Shown here: positions 15,274 through 24,582 of the stretch, in pieces | Numbering within the stretch: position 1 is the first letter of the stretch | How the letters are laid out: each line of letters begins with the position of its first letter | Origin: JACVRW01 sp963814095 | GTDB taxonomy: Bacteria > Actinomycetota > Thermoleophilia > Solirubrobacterales > Thermoleophilaceae | NCBI GenBank assembly: GCA_963814095.1 | Contig: CAWFBT010000007.1 | Coordinates: 67,031 to 131,030, forward strand | Length of the DNA: 64,000 nucleotides | Reading direction: 5' to 3' | Translations under genes and position numbers: made by a program | Notes under the pieces: generated by a model | What the model was told of the DNA's origin: nothing | Seen by the model: the letters and a program-made list of their open reading frames with translations, nothing else | Database searches by the model: none

Positions 15274-16626
15274 GCCCTCTCGAGGGCGGCCTGCTGCTCG
15301 TCGGCAGCCCCGGATACGAGGAGGCGCGGCGGCCCGCGATCGCGCGCTTCGACGACGTCGAGCCGCGCGCCGTGGCGCGCTGCCGGAGCGAGGCCGACGT
15401 TGCAGCCGCGCTCGCCTACGCCCGCTCGGAGGGCCTCCCCAGTTGCGCTGCGCAGCGGCGGCCACTGCTTCGCCGGTCGCTCGTCGACCGATGGACTGGT
15501 CATCGACGTCTCCCCCATGAGCTCGGTCTCGCTCGACGACGAGCTCGCCACGGTCGGCGCCGGCGCTCGGCTCGGCAGCGTGTACGACGCGCTCGCCCGT
15601 GAAGGCCGCACGCTCGCCGCCGGCTGCGGTCCCGAGGTCGGCATCGCCGGGCTCACCCTTGGCGGCGGGCTGGGCATCCTCGGCCGCCTGCACGGCCTGA
15701 CCGCGGACAGCCTGCGCGCGGCGCGCGTCGTGCTCGCCGATGGGAGCGTGGTCGACGTGAGCGAGCAGAGCGAGCCGGACCTCTTCTGGGCGCTGCGCGG
15801 CTCGGGAGGAGGACAGTTCGGCGTCGTGACATCGCTCGTCTTGCAGACGCTGCGGGCGCCGCCGGTCGCAACGTGCATCCGCCTGGCCTGGCCGCACGAG
15901 CACGCCGCCGGGCTCGCTGCGGCCTGGCAGGAGTGGTCACCGGACGCACCCGACGCGATCGCCGCGAGCCTGCTGCTCACGGCCCCGCCCGATCCTGCAC
16001 GACCGGTCACCGCGAACGTCTTCGGCGCCATGGCGGGCGACTCGGAGCAGACCGCCGCGCTGCTCGCCGAGCTCGTGGAGCGCGTCGGCGCCAGGCCGCT
16101 CTCGTCTCAGCTGGTCGAGACGCCCTACCGCGAGGCGAAGCGATGGCTGGCGGAGCACGGGCCCGGCGAGGACGTCCCCGGCGGGCATCCCTACTGCAAG
16201 TCCGAGTTCTTCAGGGAGCGGCTCCCCGGCGATGCGATCGAGCAGCTGATCGGGCTGCTCGCCGCGGGCCGGCGCACCGGCGAGTCCCGCGAGCTCGACT
16301 TCAGCCCGTGGGGCGGCGCCTACAACCGAGTCCCGGCGGACTCCACCGCCTTCCCGCACCGGGACGCGCGCTTCCTGTTGAAGCCGGGCATCGTGCTCGC
16401 GCCAGGCGCCGACCGCGACGCCGGACGCCGCTGGCTCGCCGAGGCGTGGGAGACAACCCATCCATACGGAACCGGCGGCGCGTACGTCAACTTCCCGGAC
16501 CCGGAGCTCGAGGACGCGCAGCGGGCCTACCACCGCGAGAACCTCGAGCGCCTCGAGCGCGTCAAGGCGGCCTACGACCCCGAGGACGTGTTCCGCTTCC
16601 CGCAGTCGGTGAGCCCGGCCGGCTAG
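15270..16626 (+). CDS. FAD-linked BBE-type oxidoreductase (apparent frameshift near N-terminus)
   Basis: Berberine-bridge-type flavoprotein oxidase/dehydrogenase. The N-terminal piece (TTG 15270; FDDVEPRAVARCRSEADVAA then LAYARSEGLP) and the rest (VALRSGGHCFAGRSSTDGLV) lie in different frames. Deleting one C from CCCC at 15437-15440 joins them exactly and gives a normal ~451-residue enzyme. RSGGHCFAG supplies the His for covalent FAD attachment; TLGGGLGILGRLHGLTAD is the FAD pyrophosphate region, without the second cysteine linkage seen in bicovalent members. The BBE motif is near the C-terminus (AYVNFPDPELEDAQRAYHR, YDPEDVFRFPQS). It overlaps the VOC gene by 4 bp (TTGA). If the shift is real the enzyme is dead. 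Confidence 0.82.
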
Positions 16627-17471
16627 CCCGGAACGTAGGCGAGCGAATCCGGGTTCGGACCCGTCCGGCCCTTCTCGCCGCGGTCGAGCGCGTCGATCTT
16701 CTCCGAGTCGCCGGACTCGAGCTCGAAGTCGAAGAGCTCGAAGTTCTCCCTGATCCGCTCCGGCGTCGTCGACTTCGGGAAGACGATGTTGCCGCGCTCG
16801 ATGTGCCAGCGCAGCACCACCTGGGCGGGCGTGCGGCCGAGTCGCTCGGCGATCTCGGTGATCACCGGGTCGTCGAGCACCGCCCCCTGCGCGATCGGCG
16901 ACCACGCCTCGGTGGCGATCCCGTGCTCGCGTCCGTAGTCGGCAACCTCGGCGTTCAGCAGATACGGATGCAGCTCGATCTGGTTGACCGCCGGCGTCAC
17001 GTCGGCCTCGCCGGCGAGCCGCTCCAGATGGGCGACCTGGAAGTTCGAGACACCGACCGAGCGCGAGCGGCCGTCGCGCTGGAACTCCTCGAGGGTCTTC
17101 CAGGTCGAGACGTAGTCGCCGCCGTAGAGCGTCGGCAGCGGCCAGTGGATCAGGAAGAGGTCGACGTAGTCGAACCCGAGCGCCTCGAGCGTGGCGTCGA
17201 ACGCGCGGCGCGCGTCGTCGGGCTCGTGAAAGCCGTTGTTCAGCTTGCTCGTGACGTAGACCTCCGAGCGGTCCAGACCGGAGGCTCGGATCGCCTCGCC
17301 CACACCTTGCTCGTTGCCGTACATCTCGGCTGTGTCGATGTGGCGGTAGCCGACCCGCAGCGCCTCGGCCACGGCCTCGGCGGTCTCGGCGGGTTCGATC
17401 TGGAACACGCCGAAGCCGAGCTGCGGGATGGATTGGCCGTCGTTCAGTTGAATCGTGGGGACCGCGCTCAT
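16623..17471 (-). CDS. Aldo/keto reductase
   Basis: A 282-residue NADPH-dependent aldo/keto reductase of the 2,5-diketo-gluconate reductase/prostaglandin F synthase-like branch. The catalytic tetrad is complete: Asp and Tyr in HIDTAEMYGNE (about residues 46-56), Lys in VTSKLNN and His in LFLIHWPLP. The phosphate-binding end (VFPKSTTPERIRENFELFDF) is also present. It probably reduces carbonyl compounds, giving detoxification of reactive aldehydes together with the neighbouring VOC and flavoenzyme genes. Its TAG stop shares the palindrome CTAG with the stop of the convergent flavoenzyme gene. Confidence 0.93.
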   Translation of the reverse strand: MSAVPTIQLNDGQSIPQLGFGVFQIEPAETAEAVAEALRVGYRHIDTAEMYGNEQGVGEAIRASGLDRSEVYVTSKLNNGFHEPDDARRAFDATLEALGFDYVDLFLIHWPLPTLYGGDYVSTWKTLEEFQRDGRSRSVGVSNFQVAHLERLAGEADVTPAVNQIELHPYLLNAEVADYGREHGIATEAWSPIAQGAVLDDPVITEIAERLGRTPAQVVLRWHIERGNIVFPKSTTPERIRENFELFDFELESGDSEKIDALDRGEKGRTGPNPDSLAYVPG

Positions 17472-17512
17472 GGCGTCATGCTTACCCACTGCGCGGAAGC
17501 GCACTCACCGCC

Positions 17513-17704
17513 ATGGAGTTCAGCTACAGCGTCACGAAGGACGGCCGGGTCCGGATCGCATTCCGCGGTCGCCACGTCGTGACCGTCGCCGGCCCGCGCG
17601 CGGGGCGCCTCGCGAGCCAGCTCACGACAGCCGGCGACGAGGAGACGCAGCAGCTCCTCGCCCGCGCGACGGGCAACTTCAAGCGCGGGAACGAGCGCCG
17701 CTAG
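17513..17704 (+). CDS. Small conserved-looking protein, 63 residues
   Basis: A 63-residue basic protein (MEFSYSVTKDGRVRIAFRGR start) with a predicted beta hairpin in the first half (VRIAFRGRHVVTVAGPRAG) and a helix in the second (LASQLTTAGDEETQQLLARA). It ends NFKRGNERR. It lies in the 41-bp-plus gap upstream of the aldo/keto reductase in a divergent arrangement and shares the stop palindrome CTAG with the convergent MMPL gene. The composition is coding-like and not a shadow of another frame, so I think it is a real gene, possibly nucleic-acid binding. Function unknown. Confidence 0.65.
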   Translation: MEFSYSVTKDGRVRIAFRGRHVVTVAGPRAGRLASQLTTAGDEETQQLLARATGNFKRGNERR

Positions 17705-19884
17705 GCGGGTGTCTTGACGCGCTCGGCCTCGCTGGGGGCCCGCTCGTCGATGCTCTCCACGAGGTGGCCCTCGAGCGACACGTCCGGCAGCAGCCGGTCG
17801 AGCCAGCGCGGCAGCCACCAGGCACGGTCTCCCAGCAGGGTCACGACCGCCGGGGCGATCACGAGCCGCACGATCAGCACGTCGATCAGGATCGCCAGGC
17901 CGAGCCCGACGCCGAACATCTTCGCGATCACGTCCGGTTGCGTGACGAACGCAAGGAACACGGCCGACATGATCAGCCCGGCGAAGAGCACCACCTTGCC
18001 GATTCGCGACATGCCCGTGATGACGCTCTGACGGGGGCGCTCGCCGTGGTTGTAGGCCTCGTGCATGCGCGAGAGCAGGAAGACGTTGTAATCCATGCTC
18101 AGGCCGAACAGGATCGCGAACAGCATCACCGGGATGAAGGAGACGATCGGCACGCCGCTGTCGACGCCGATCAGGCTCGCCCCGATCCCCTCCTGGAACA
18201 CGGCCACGACGACGCCGTAGGCGGCGCCGACCGAGAGCAGGTTGAAGACCGCCGAGACGAGCGGGATCCAGAGCGAGCGGAAGGCCGCGATGAGGAGCAG
18301 CACCGAGAGCCCGATCACGACAGCGATGAAGAGCGGCAGCCGCGAGGCCACCTTGTCCGAGAAGTCCTCGAAGCCGGCCGTGTTGCCGCCCACGTAGACC
18401 TTCAGGGGCGTGCCCTCCGTGGCGGCGGGGATCACGTCGTCGCGGAGCCGCGCGAGCAGGTCGCTCGTGCGCTCATCCTGGGGCGCGGTCGTCGGAACGG
18501 CGAAGATCGTGGCCATCTCGCCGTCGCGCGACGGCTGCGGCGGCGCGACCGCGCTGACGCCCTCCGTGTCCGCCACGGCGCGGCGCAGCTCGGCGAGCTG
18601 TTGCTGTGTCTGCGGGTCGTCGCGCGGCGTGTCGACCGCGAGTAGGAACGGACCGTTGGAGCCGGGGCCGAACGCCTCGCTCAGCTCGTCGTAGGCCACG
18701 CGCTGCGTCTTCGACTCGGGCTGGTTGCCGTCGTCCGGCTGGCCGAGGCGCATCTGCGTCAGCGGCACCGCGAAGACCAGCAGCACGAGCACGCCGGCGG
18801 CGATCGACATCCAGGGCCGCGCGGTCACGCGCTCGCCCCAGCGCCGGAACGCGGGCGAGGGCTGGACGTGCTCCGGCTTCTTCGGCTTCAGCCAGCGCGC
18901 GAGCGCGCCCATCATGATCGGCAGGATCGTGAGCGCGGAGACCACCACGGCGCCGACCCCGATCGCCGCAGCGATGCCCAGCTTGCCGATCAGCGGGATG
19001 CCGATCACGAGCAGCCCGGCGATGGCCACCATCACGATCAGGCCGGCCGCGACCACGGAGGCGCCCGAGGTCGCCGCCGACTTGGCGGCGGCGTCGCGCG
19101 TGCTGTCGCCGAGCGCAACCTGCTCTCTGTAGCGGCCGATGATGAGCAGCGAGTAGTCGATGCCGGCGCCCAGCCCGAGCATCACCGCGATGACCGTCGC
19201 GAACTGCGGCAGGCCGAGCGGCTCGGCGAGCGCGGCGAGCAGGATCTGTCCGGCCATCACGCCGAGCAGCGCGCCGACGATCGTGGCTGCCATCGCTGCT
19301 CCCGAACGGAACAGGATGGTGAGCAGGACGATCGCGACGGCGACCCCGATCAGCTCGCCGACCGGGGCATCCTGCTCCGAGGCGAGATCGATGAGCACGC
19401 CGCGCGCGGCGACGTCGACGCCATCCTGCTCGGCGGTGCGGGCGGCCTCTTCGAGCTTCTCGCCGTCCTCCTTGTCGAGGTCGGTCGCCTCGACGTCGTA
19501 GCGCACATCGGAGGCCGCGATGCGGCCGTCCTCGGACACCCTGCCATCGCGTCCGAACGGGTTCTCGACCGTCTCGACGTGAGGCAGCTTCGCCACGTCG
19601 GCGAGCGCCCCATCGACCGCCTCGCGGTTCTGCGGATCGGTGATCCTGCCCTCGTCGACGCTGAAGACGAGCGTCGAGTCGGCACCGGCGAAGGCGGGGC
19701 TGTGCGCCTTGAAGAGGTCAAGCGCCTGCTGGGATTCCGTTCCCGGAATCGAGAAGTCGTCGGCGGCCTCCCCGCCGGCTCCGGCCGCGACGCCGAGCAG
19801 GATGAGGACGACGATTGCGACCGCGAGGCTGCGCTTCCAGTGTTGGGCAAGCGTGCGGGCGAGACGCGCGAGAAGCTCGGACAT
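17701..19884 (-). CDS. MMPL/RND-family transporter
   Basis: A 727-residue membrane protein with the MMPL duplication: an N-terminal helix (about 18-37), a large extracytoplasmic loop (about 38-165), a five-to-six helix bundle (about 170-370), a second helix (about 372-392), a second extracytoplasmic loop (about 395-520) and a second helix bundle to the C-terminus. Conserved transmembrane motifs include LGLGAGIDYSLLIIGRYREQ and FGLSMDYNVFLLSRMHEAY, carrying the Asp-Tyr pairs used for proton relay. Members export lipids, siderophores or drugs by proton motive force. No partner synthase is nearby, so the cargo is unknown; general efflux would fit the redox/detoxification genes around it. Confidence 0.92.
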   Translation of the reverse strand: MSELLARLARTLAQHWKRSLAVAIVVLILLGVAAGAGGEAADDFSIPGTESQQALDLFKAHSPAFAGADSTLVFSVDEGRITDPQNREAVDGALADVAKLPHVETVENPFGRDGRVSEDGRIAASDVRYDVEATDLDKEDGEKLEEAARTAEQDGVDVAARGVLIDLASEQDAPVGELIGVAVAIVLLTILFRSGAAMAATIVGALLGVMAGQILLAALAEPLGLPQFATVIAVMLGLGAGIDYSLLIIGRYREQVALGDSTRDAAAKSAATSGASVVAAGLIVMVAIAGLLVIGIPLIGKLGIAAAIGVGAVVVSALTILPIMMGALARWLKPKKPEHVQPSPAFRRWGERVTARPWMSIAAGVLVLLVFAVPLTQMRLGQPDDGNQPESKTQRVAYDELSEAFGPGSNGPFLLAVDTPRDDPQTQQQLAELRRAVADTEGVSAVAPPQPSRDGEMATIFAVPTTAPQDERTSDLLARLRDDVIPAATEGTPLKVYVGGNTAGFEDFSDKVASRLPLFIAVVIGLSVLLLIAAFRSLWIPLVSAVFNLLSVGAAYGVVVAVFQEGIGASLIGVDSGVPIVSFIPVMLFAILFGLSMDYNVFLLSRMHEAYNHGERPRQSVITGMSRIGKVVLFAGLIMSAVFLAFVTQPDVIAKMFGVGLGLAILIDVLIVRLVIAPAVVTLLGDRAWWLPRWLDRLLPDVSLEGHLVESIDERAPSEAERVKTPA

Positions 19885-19936
19885 AGGGGTAGGCAGGGGT
19901 CGAGGGTGGGCCGCGACCTAAGCTAGCAAGCGCCCC

Positions 19937-20252
19937 TCAGGCCCGGGCCGCGACCTCGCGATGACGGCCTCCGAGCTTCGACAGGCCGAACGTGAGCAGG
20001 GCAAGCGCGATCGCCACCGCGGCTGAGAAGAGCGCGCACGAGCTCCCAGCGGCGCGAGGCGGGATCGTAGAGCGCACCGACCGCCAGCGTGACCACGGCG
20101 AAGATGTTGCTGAGGTTCGTGAAGTAGCTGAAGTAGTTGGTCAGCCGAAACGACGGCACATCGAGCGCATGGATCAGGTTGACCGTGAGCGCGGTGGCGC
20201 CGAGCAGCGCGACCGCCGCCCGCAGCAGCCGCACGACGGGTTGGGTCGTCAC
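19937..20252 (-). pseudogene. Remnant or frameshifted Pr6Pr-like membrane protein
   Basis: The N-terminal 70 residues (VNLIHALDVPSFRLTNYFSY, then FTNLSNIFAVVTLAVGALYD) match the start of Pr6Pr/FAR-17a-like membrane proteins, with two transmembrane helices. After RRWELV the frame becomes Arg-rich nonsense, while another frame gives a clean helix (LFSAAVAIALALLTFGLSKL) ending at a stop at 19937. Removing one base of the CCC at 20045-20047 joins them into a 104-residue protein. Family members are usually about 200 residues or more, so an internal deletion or truncation is likely even after correction. I call it a broken gene; a short real membrane protein is the alternative. Confidence 0.5.
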
Positions 20253-20306
20253 CGCCCGAAGGATCGCTCGAGCACCAGTCGTACCCGCCTCGAGCGGCGG
20301 CCCCGC

Positions 20307-20864
20307 TCAAGCGCGCGCGTAACGGAGATAGACGACGCGCGACCCGAACCTGCGCGTCTCGAGCAGCTCGAGGTCGAGCTTGGCCTCGAGCGGCGGGAAG
20401 TAGGAGGTGCCGCCACCGACCATCACGGGGTTGACGAACAGCCCGTACTCGTCGACGAGGCCGGCTCTCACGAGCGTTGCGGCAAGGCCGGCGCCGCCGA
20501 CGGCGAGTGGCCCGCCGGGCTGCTCCTTCAGGCGCCTGACCTCCGTCACGGCGTCACCCTCGACGAGCGTCGCCGCCGGCCCGACCTCCTCGAGGGTCGT
20601 CGAGAAAACGAACTTCGGGGTTGCCTGCCAGTTGCGGGCGAACTCGAGCTCCGTGTCGCTCCCCGCATTGCCCTCGTTCACGTCGTCCCAGGGCCTCATC
20701 GTCTCGTACAGCCGCCGTCCGCAGAGGTGCCCGCCGAGCTCTTTCATCTGCTCGTTGTGGAAGCCGTGCAGCTCCTCATCGGGCACGGCCCAGTCGAACT
20801 TTCCTTCCGCGTCGGCGATGTAGCCGTCCAGCGAGACCCCAATCGAGTACATCAGCTTCCTCAT
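20307..20864 (-). CDS. RibD C-terminal/dihydrofolate-reductase-like protein
   Basis: A 185-residue protein of the RibD_C (DHFR-fold) family. It opens with MRKLMYSIGVSLDGYIAD, where the SLDGYIA motif is diagnostic, and has GRRLYETMRPWDD, FVFSTTLEEVGPAATLVEG and the NADPH-binding LAVGGAGLAATLVRAGLVDE. True folate or riboflavin activity is unlikely for these stand-alone actinobacterial copies; they are probably NAD(P)H-dependent reductases of unknown substrate. A second member of the family lies at 25757, with modest similarity. It starts 43 bp from the divergent membrane-protein gene at 20907. Confidence 0.9.
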   Translation of the reverse strand: MRKLMYSIGVSLDGYIADAEGKFDWAVPDEELHGFHNEQMKELGGHLCGRRLYETMRPWDDVNEGNAGSDTELEFARNWQATPKFVFSTTLEEVGPAATLVEGDAVTEVRRLKEQPGGPLAVGGAGLAATLVRAGLVDEYGLFVNPVMVGGGTSYFPPLEAKLDLELLETRRFGSRVVYLRYARA

Positions 20865-20906
20865 GTACGACCCCTCCTCAGCTCCGCTTGAACCACGCTC
20901 TGTACG

Positions 20907-21419
20907 TTGGACGCTGTGACGCAGGGAAGTTCATCGCAGGGGATCGGCGGGTCGGCTGGCGTCGCGTTGATCGGCGGGGCCGTCACGGCCTATGCGCTCC
21001 TGGATGCCTACATCCTCGGGCCGGTGGTGATCGAGCTGTCCGCGTGGTTCGACCCCTTCGTGGTGTTCGGGGTCGCCACCGCCCTCCTCACGCTCCTCAA
21101 CGTTGCCTGCTGCAGCTGGCTCGATCGCCGCGGCGACAACGGCAAGCCGGGCCGCCTGGAGGCGCGGCTCGAGCGGCTCGGGTCCAGCCGTCTGATGAGG
21201 CGCCCGGTGGACTGGGTCACGCGCGGCTCGTCCTTGTGGTTCGTGCTGGGCGCCGTGATCATCAACGCCATCTTCGTCGTCGGCGTGGCGCGTTTCCTCG
21301 GCGGCCGGCCGGTGGACCGGCGCCGGATCGTGCTCGCGTCGGCGGCCTACTCGATCACGTTCGCCGCCTTCTTCGTGGCGCTCGGCTTCGGCGCCGGCGA
21401 CGTCGTCCGAGCCCTGTAG
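20907..21419 (+). CDS. Membrane protein of unknown function
   Basis: A 170-residue protein with four predicted transmembrane segments: about 17-37 (GVALIGGAVTAYALLDAYIL), 45-70 (FDPFVVFGVATALLTLLNVA), 108-128 (WFVLGAVIINAIFVVGVARF) and 142-165 (ASAAYSITFAAFFVALGFGA). Between them is a basic cytoplasmic loop (RRGDNGKPGRLEARLERLGS). The start is TTG 20907, or GTG 20916; no good ribosome site decides. Its last 73 bp overlap the convergent copper ATPase gene, which is unusual for two well-formed genes. It resembles small actinobacterial membrane proteins with no assigned role. Confidence 0.65.
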   Translation: MDAVTQGSSSQGIGGSAGVALIGGAVTAYALLDAYILGPVVIELSAWFDPFVVFGVATALLTLLNVACCSWLDRRGDNGKPGRLEARLERLGSSRLMRRPVDWVTRGSSLWFVLGAVIINAIFVVGVARFLGGRPVDRRRIVLASAAYSITFAAFFVALGFGAGDVVRAL

Positions 21420-23671
21420 GGCGACCGGGCCTTCACGTCCTGGGCCGGCGCGAAGCGGCGCAGCCGCAACGCGTTCCCGACCACTGAGACGCTCGAGAGC
21501 GCCATCGCCGCGCCCGCGACGATCGGGTTGAGCAGGCCCGCCGCGGCCAGCGGCAGCGCGGCGAGGTTGTAGCCGAACGCCCAGCCCAGGTTCTGCTTGA
21601 TCGTGCGCAGCGTCGCGCGCGACAGGCGGATCGCGTCGACGGCGGCGCCGAGATCGCCGGAGACGAGCGTGAGGTCGGACGCCTCGATGGCCACGTCCGT
21701 CCCGGTGCCGATCGCCAGGCCGAGGTCGGCTTGCGCAAGCGCCGGCGCATCGTTGACGCCATCGCCGACCATCGCGACGACGCTGCCCTCGTCCTGCAGC
21801 CGCCGCACGACGGCGGCCTTGTCCGCGGGCAGCACCTCTGCGATCACCTCCACGATGCCGACCTGCTCGGCGACGGCGCGCGCGGTGCGCTCGTTGTCAC
21901 CGCTCAGCAGGATCGGCCGCACCCCGAGCCCCCGCAGCGAGGCGACCGCGGCGGCGCTCGTCGGCTTGACCGTGTCGGACACGACGAGCGCGGCGCGCGC
22001 CCGCCCGTCCCAGCCGGCGAGCACGGCTGTGTGGCCGTGCTGCTCGGCGCGCTCGAGCGCGGCCTCGAGCGAGGCGGGGATCTCGAAATCCCATTCGCGC
22101 AGCAGGCGCGCGCGTCCGGCGAGCACGAGGCGGTCGCCGTCGACGGTCGCCTCGACGCCAAGCCCCTCGCGGTTCGAGAAGACGTCGAGCGCGGGCAGGC
22201 TCCCGAGCTCGCGCCGCGCGGCGTCGGCGATCGCCCGCCCGATCGGATGCTCGGACGCGTCCTCGGCGGCGCCGACGAGCCGCAGCGCGTCCTCGCGCTC
22301 CACGCCGTCGTCCAGCACCAGCTCGGCGAGCGACATCCTGCCGCTCGTGACGGTGCCGGTCTTGTCGAGGACGACGGTGTCGACCCGGCGGGTGGCCTCG
22401 AGCACCTCGGGCCCCTTGATCAGCAGGCCGAGCTGGGCACCGCGCCCGGTGCCGACCATCAGGGCGGTGGGGGTCGCGAGCCCGAGCGCGCACGGGCAGG
22501 CGATGATCAGGACGGCGACGGCCGCCATGAAGGCGAACCCGGCACCCTCGCCCGCGCCGATCCAGAAGCCGAGCGTCGCCACGGCGAGCGCCACGACCAC
22601 CGGGACGAACACCCCGGAGGCGCGGTCGGCGAGCCGCTGCACGGGCGCCTTGCCCGACTGCGCCTCCGTGACGAGGCGGGCGATCTGCGCGAGCACGGTG
22701 TCGGCTCCGACGCGCGTCGCGCGCACGATCAGGCGACCGCCGGCGTTGATGCTCGCGCCGGGCACCTGCTCACCCTGGCCGACCTCGACCGGCACCGATT
22801 CGCCTGTGAGCAAGCTCAGGTCGACGGCGGAGCGGCCCTCCTCGACGACGCCGTCGGTGGCGATCTTCTCGCCAGGGCGCACGAGAAAGCGGTCGCCGAC
22901 CTGGAGCTGCTCGACCGGGACGCGCCGCTCGTCGCCGTCTGCGTCAAGCACCGACGCCTCGCGGGCGCCCAGCTCGAGCAGGGCCGTGATGGCCGCCCCG
23001 GCGCTGCGCTTGGCGCGCGCCTCGAAGTAGCGGCCTGCCAGCACGAACGTGGTCACGACCGCGGCGACCTCGAGGTAGATCTCCTCTGCGCCCGCCCCCT
23101 GGTCGGGAATCAGGTCGAAGGTCATCTTCATGCCGGGCTCGCCGGCGTCGCCGAGGAACAGGGCGTAGAGCGACCACAGCCAGGCGGCGAGCGTCCCGAG
23201 GCTGATCAGCGTGTCCATCGTCGCGGCACCGTGGCGCAGGTTGAGCCAGGCGGCGCGATGGAACGGCCATGCGCCCCACAGCACCACCGGAGTGGCGAGC
23301 TGGAGGACGAACCACTGCCAGTTCTCGAACTGGAAGGCGGGAACCATCGAGATGAGCAGCACCGGCAGCGACAGCACGGCGCTGACGATCAGCCGCGTCC
23401 TCAAGGAGGAGGTCTCGTCGTCCTCGGCCGGCTCGCTGTCCGGGACGGTCGGCCCGGCGGGGAGCGCCGCCGTGTAGCCGGCCGACTCGACCGCCTCGAC
23501 GAGGTGCTCGAGCTCGATCGCCCGGGCGTCGTACCGGACGCTCGCGCGCTCGGTGGCGTAGTTGACGCTCGCCTCCACACCGTCGAGCTTGTTCAGCTTC
23601 TTCTCGACGCGCGCGGCGCACGAAGCGCAGGTCATGCCCGTGATCGGCAGCTCGACGTGCTCAGTCGCCAT
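21347..23671 (-). CDS. copA: Copper-exporting P1B-type ATPase
   Basis: A 774-residue heavy-metal P-type ATPase. An N-terminal metal-binding domain has GMTCASC (Cys15, Cys18). The membrane CPC motif (IIACPCALG) defines a Cu(I)-type pump. Catalytic signatures are complete: TGES in the actuator domain, DKTGTVTSG with the phosphorylated Asp, the SEHPIGRA nucleotide motif and GDGVNDAPAL. It should pump Cu(I) out of the cytoplasm using ATP. It is cotranscribed with the upstream secreted-protein gene (11-bp overlap), and both lie behind the CsoR operator, so expression should rise with copper. The C-terminal tail beyond RRFAPAQDV is basic and overlaps the convergent membrane-protein gene. Confidence 0.95.
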   Translation of the reverse strand: MATEHVELPITGMTCASCAARVEKKLNKLDGVEASVNYATERASVRYDARAIELEHLVEAVESAGYTAALPAGPTVPDSEPAEDDETSSLRTRLIVSAVLSLPVLLISMVPAFQFENWQWFVLQLATPVVLWGAWPFHRAAWLNLRHGAATMDTLISLGTLAAWLWSLYALFLGDAGEPGMKMTFDLIPDQGAGAEEIYLEVAAVVTTFVLAGRYFEARAKRSAGAAITALLELGAREASVLDADGDERRVPVEQLQVGDRFLVRPGEKIATDGVVEEGRSAVDLSLLTGESVPVEVGQGEQVPGASINAGGRLIVRATRVGADTVLAQIARLVTEAQSGKAPVQRLADRASGVFVPVVVALAVATLGFWIGAGEGAGFAFMAAVAVLIIACPCALGLATPTALMVGTGRGAQLGLLIKGPEVLEATRRVDTVVLDKTGTVTSGRMSLAELVLDDGVEREDALRLVGAAEDASEHPIGRAIADAARRELGSLPALDVFSNREGLGVEATVDGDRLVLAGRARLLREWDFEIPASLEAALERAEQHGHTAVLAGWDGRARAALVVSDTVKPTSAAAVASLRGLGVRPILLSGDNERTARAVAEQVGIVEVIAEVLPADKAAVVRRLQDEGSVVAMVGDGVNDAPALAQADLGLAIGTGTDVAIEASDLTLVSGDLGAAVDAIRLSRATLRTIKQNLGWAFGYNLAALPLAAAGLLNPIVAGAAMALSSVSVVGNALRLRRFAPAQDVKARSPYRARTTSPAPKPSATKKAANVIE

Positions 23672-24500
23672 GCACGTCACCCGCCTCGCGCGTGAACGCC
23701 GCGGTATGCACGCGTCCATCGACCTTGAACTGGAGGAACAGGCGGTACGTGCCCTTGGACGGATACTCGACCGCGAAGCGGATGTCCGACCCCTCGGTCG
23801 CCTTCGACTCCGGGTGCACGTGCAGGAAGGCCAGGTCGCCCTGGCGCAGCGCGACCAGGTGCCCGCGCGCGCCGAGATACGGCTCGATGTCGCGCACGCG
23901 GGAGCCGTCCTCGAAGATCGTGAAGCGGGCCTCTCCGCCGGTCTCCTTCAAGCGCACCTCGAAGCCGCCGGCGGTGAGCGCGGTCGTGGCGGGCCGCGGC
24001 AGCTCGCGCGCCTCGAAGCGCCCGTCGACGTTCAGGTCGATCCCGAGGGTGTGCGCTTCACCGGCGCTGCTGAAGTCGGCGAACAGCCGGTAGCTGCCGG
24101 CGTCGGCGAGCCGCAGCGGGACCTGCCAGCCGCCGTCCGCGGTCTGGCGCGGGTGCAGGTGCTGGAAGCCGGTCAGGTCGCGCCGGGCGACGATCAAGTG
24201 CATGCGGCGGTCGTGCTCGACGTCGAAGTCCCGGACCGTCGCGCCGGTGTCGTCCACGATCCGGAAGTCCAGGCGGCCCGAAGACGTCACCCGTCCCGGG
24301 GCGTCGAGGACGAGGCGCACGCCGTCCTCGGCCTGAGCGAGACCCTTGACCTTGGGCTGGTGCGTCTCGCCGTCGCCCGAGTGAGGCGGCGCCGACCGGC
24401 TATCCACGTCGGGATCGATGGCTGCGCCGGCCAGCGCGGCGCCGGCGAAGATCACGCCGAGCAGTCCGGCGAACAGCCCGATGCGGACGAGGCTGCTCAT
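23661..24500 (-). CDS. Membrane-anchored or secreted partner of the copper ATPase
   Basis: A 279-residue protein with an N-terminal signal/anchor helix (about 6-27, RIGLFAGLLGVIFAGAALAG) and two similar extracytoplasmic halves. Each half ends with a His-containing segment: RMHLIVARRDLTGFQHLHP in the first and GHLVALRQGDLAFLHVHPES in the second. The paired HLHP/HVHP motifs suggest metal binding outside the membrane. Similar proteins accompany CopA in many actinobacteria, where a role as copper-binding chaperone or sink has been suggested; I infer that from context only. It is the first gene behind the CsoR operator and overlaps copA by 11 bp. Confidence 0.82.
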   Translation of the reverse strand: MSSLVRIGLFAGLLGVIFAGAALAGAAIDPDVDSRSAPPHSGDGETHQPKVKGLAQAEDGVRLVLDAPGRVTSSGRLDFRIVDDTGATVRDFDVEHDRRMHLIVARRDLTGFQHLHPRQTADGGWQVPLRLADAGSYRLFADFSSAGEAHTLGIDLNVDGRFEARELPRPATTALTAGGFEVRLKETGGEARFTIFEDGSRVRDIEPYLGARGHLVALRQGDLAFLHVHPESKATEGSDIRFAVEYPSKGTYRLFLQFKVDGRVHTAAFTREAGDVHGD

Positions 24501-24543
24501 GCTTCAGGAATACGGGCCGGGGGTATCACGGGATGACCAAGCC

Positions 24544-24569
24544 TAGCATACCCCCTGTGGGTATTGCTA
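24544..24569. promoter_or_regulatory. CsoR operator between csoR and the copper operon
   Basis: An almost perfect inverted repeat: TAGCATACCC, a CCTGT centre, then GGGTATTGCTA, with one extra base in the right arm. The ATACCC...GGGTAT core matches known CsoR operators. It sits in the 82-bp divergent gap (starts at 24500 minus and 24583 plus), so one site can repress both the copper operon and csoR until Cu(I) binds CsoR. A further GGGGGTAT lies closer to the minus-strand gene. Confidence 0.88.
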
Positions 24570-24582
24570 GGATGTCGGGCAC

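Noticed and set aside
15270..15440. A separate short gene for the N-terminal piece of the flavoenzyme
   Set aside because: The piece ends in the middle of the FAD-binding domain and joins the next frame perfectly when one C is removed, so it is part of one gene.
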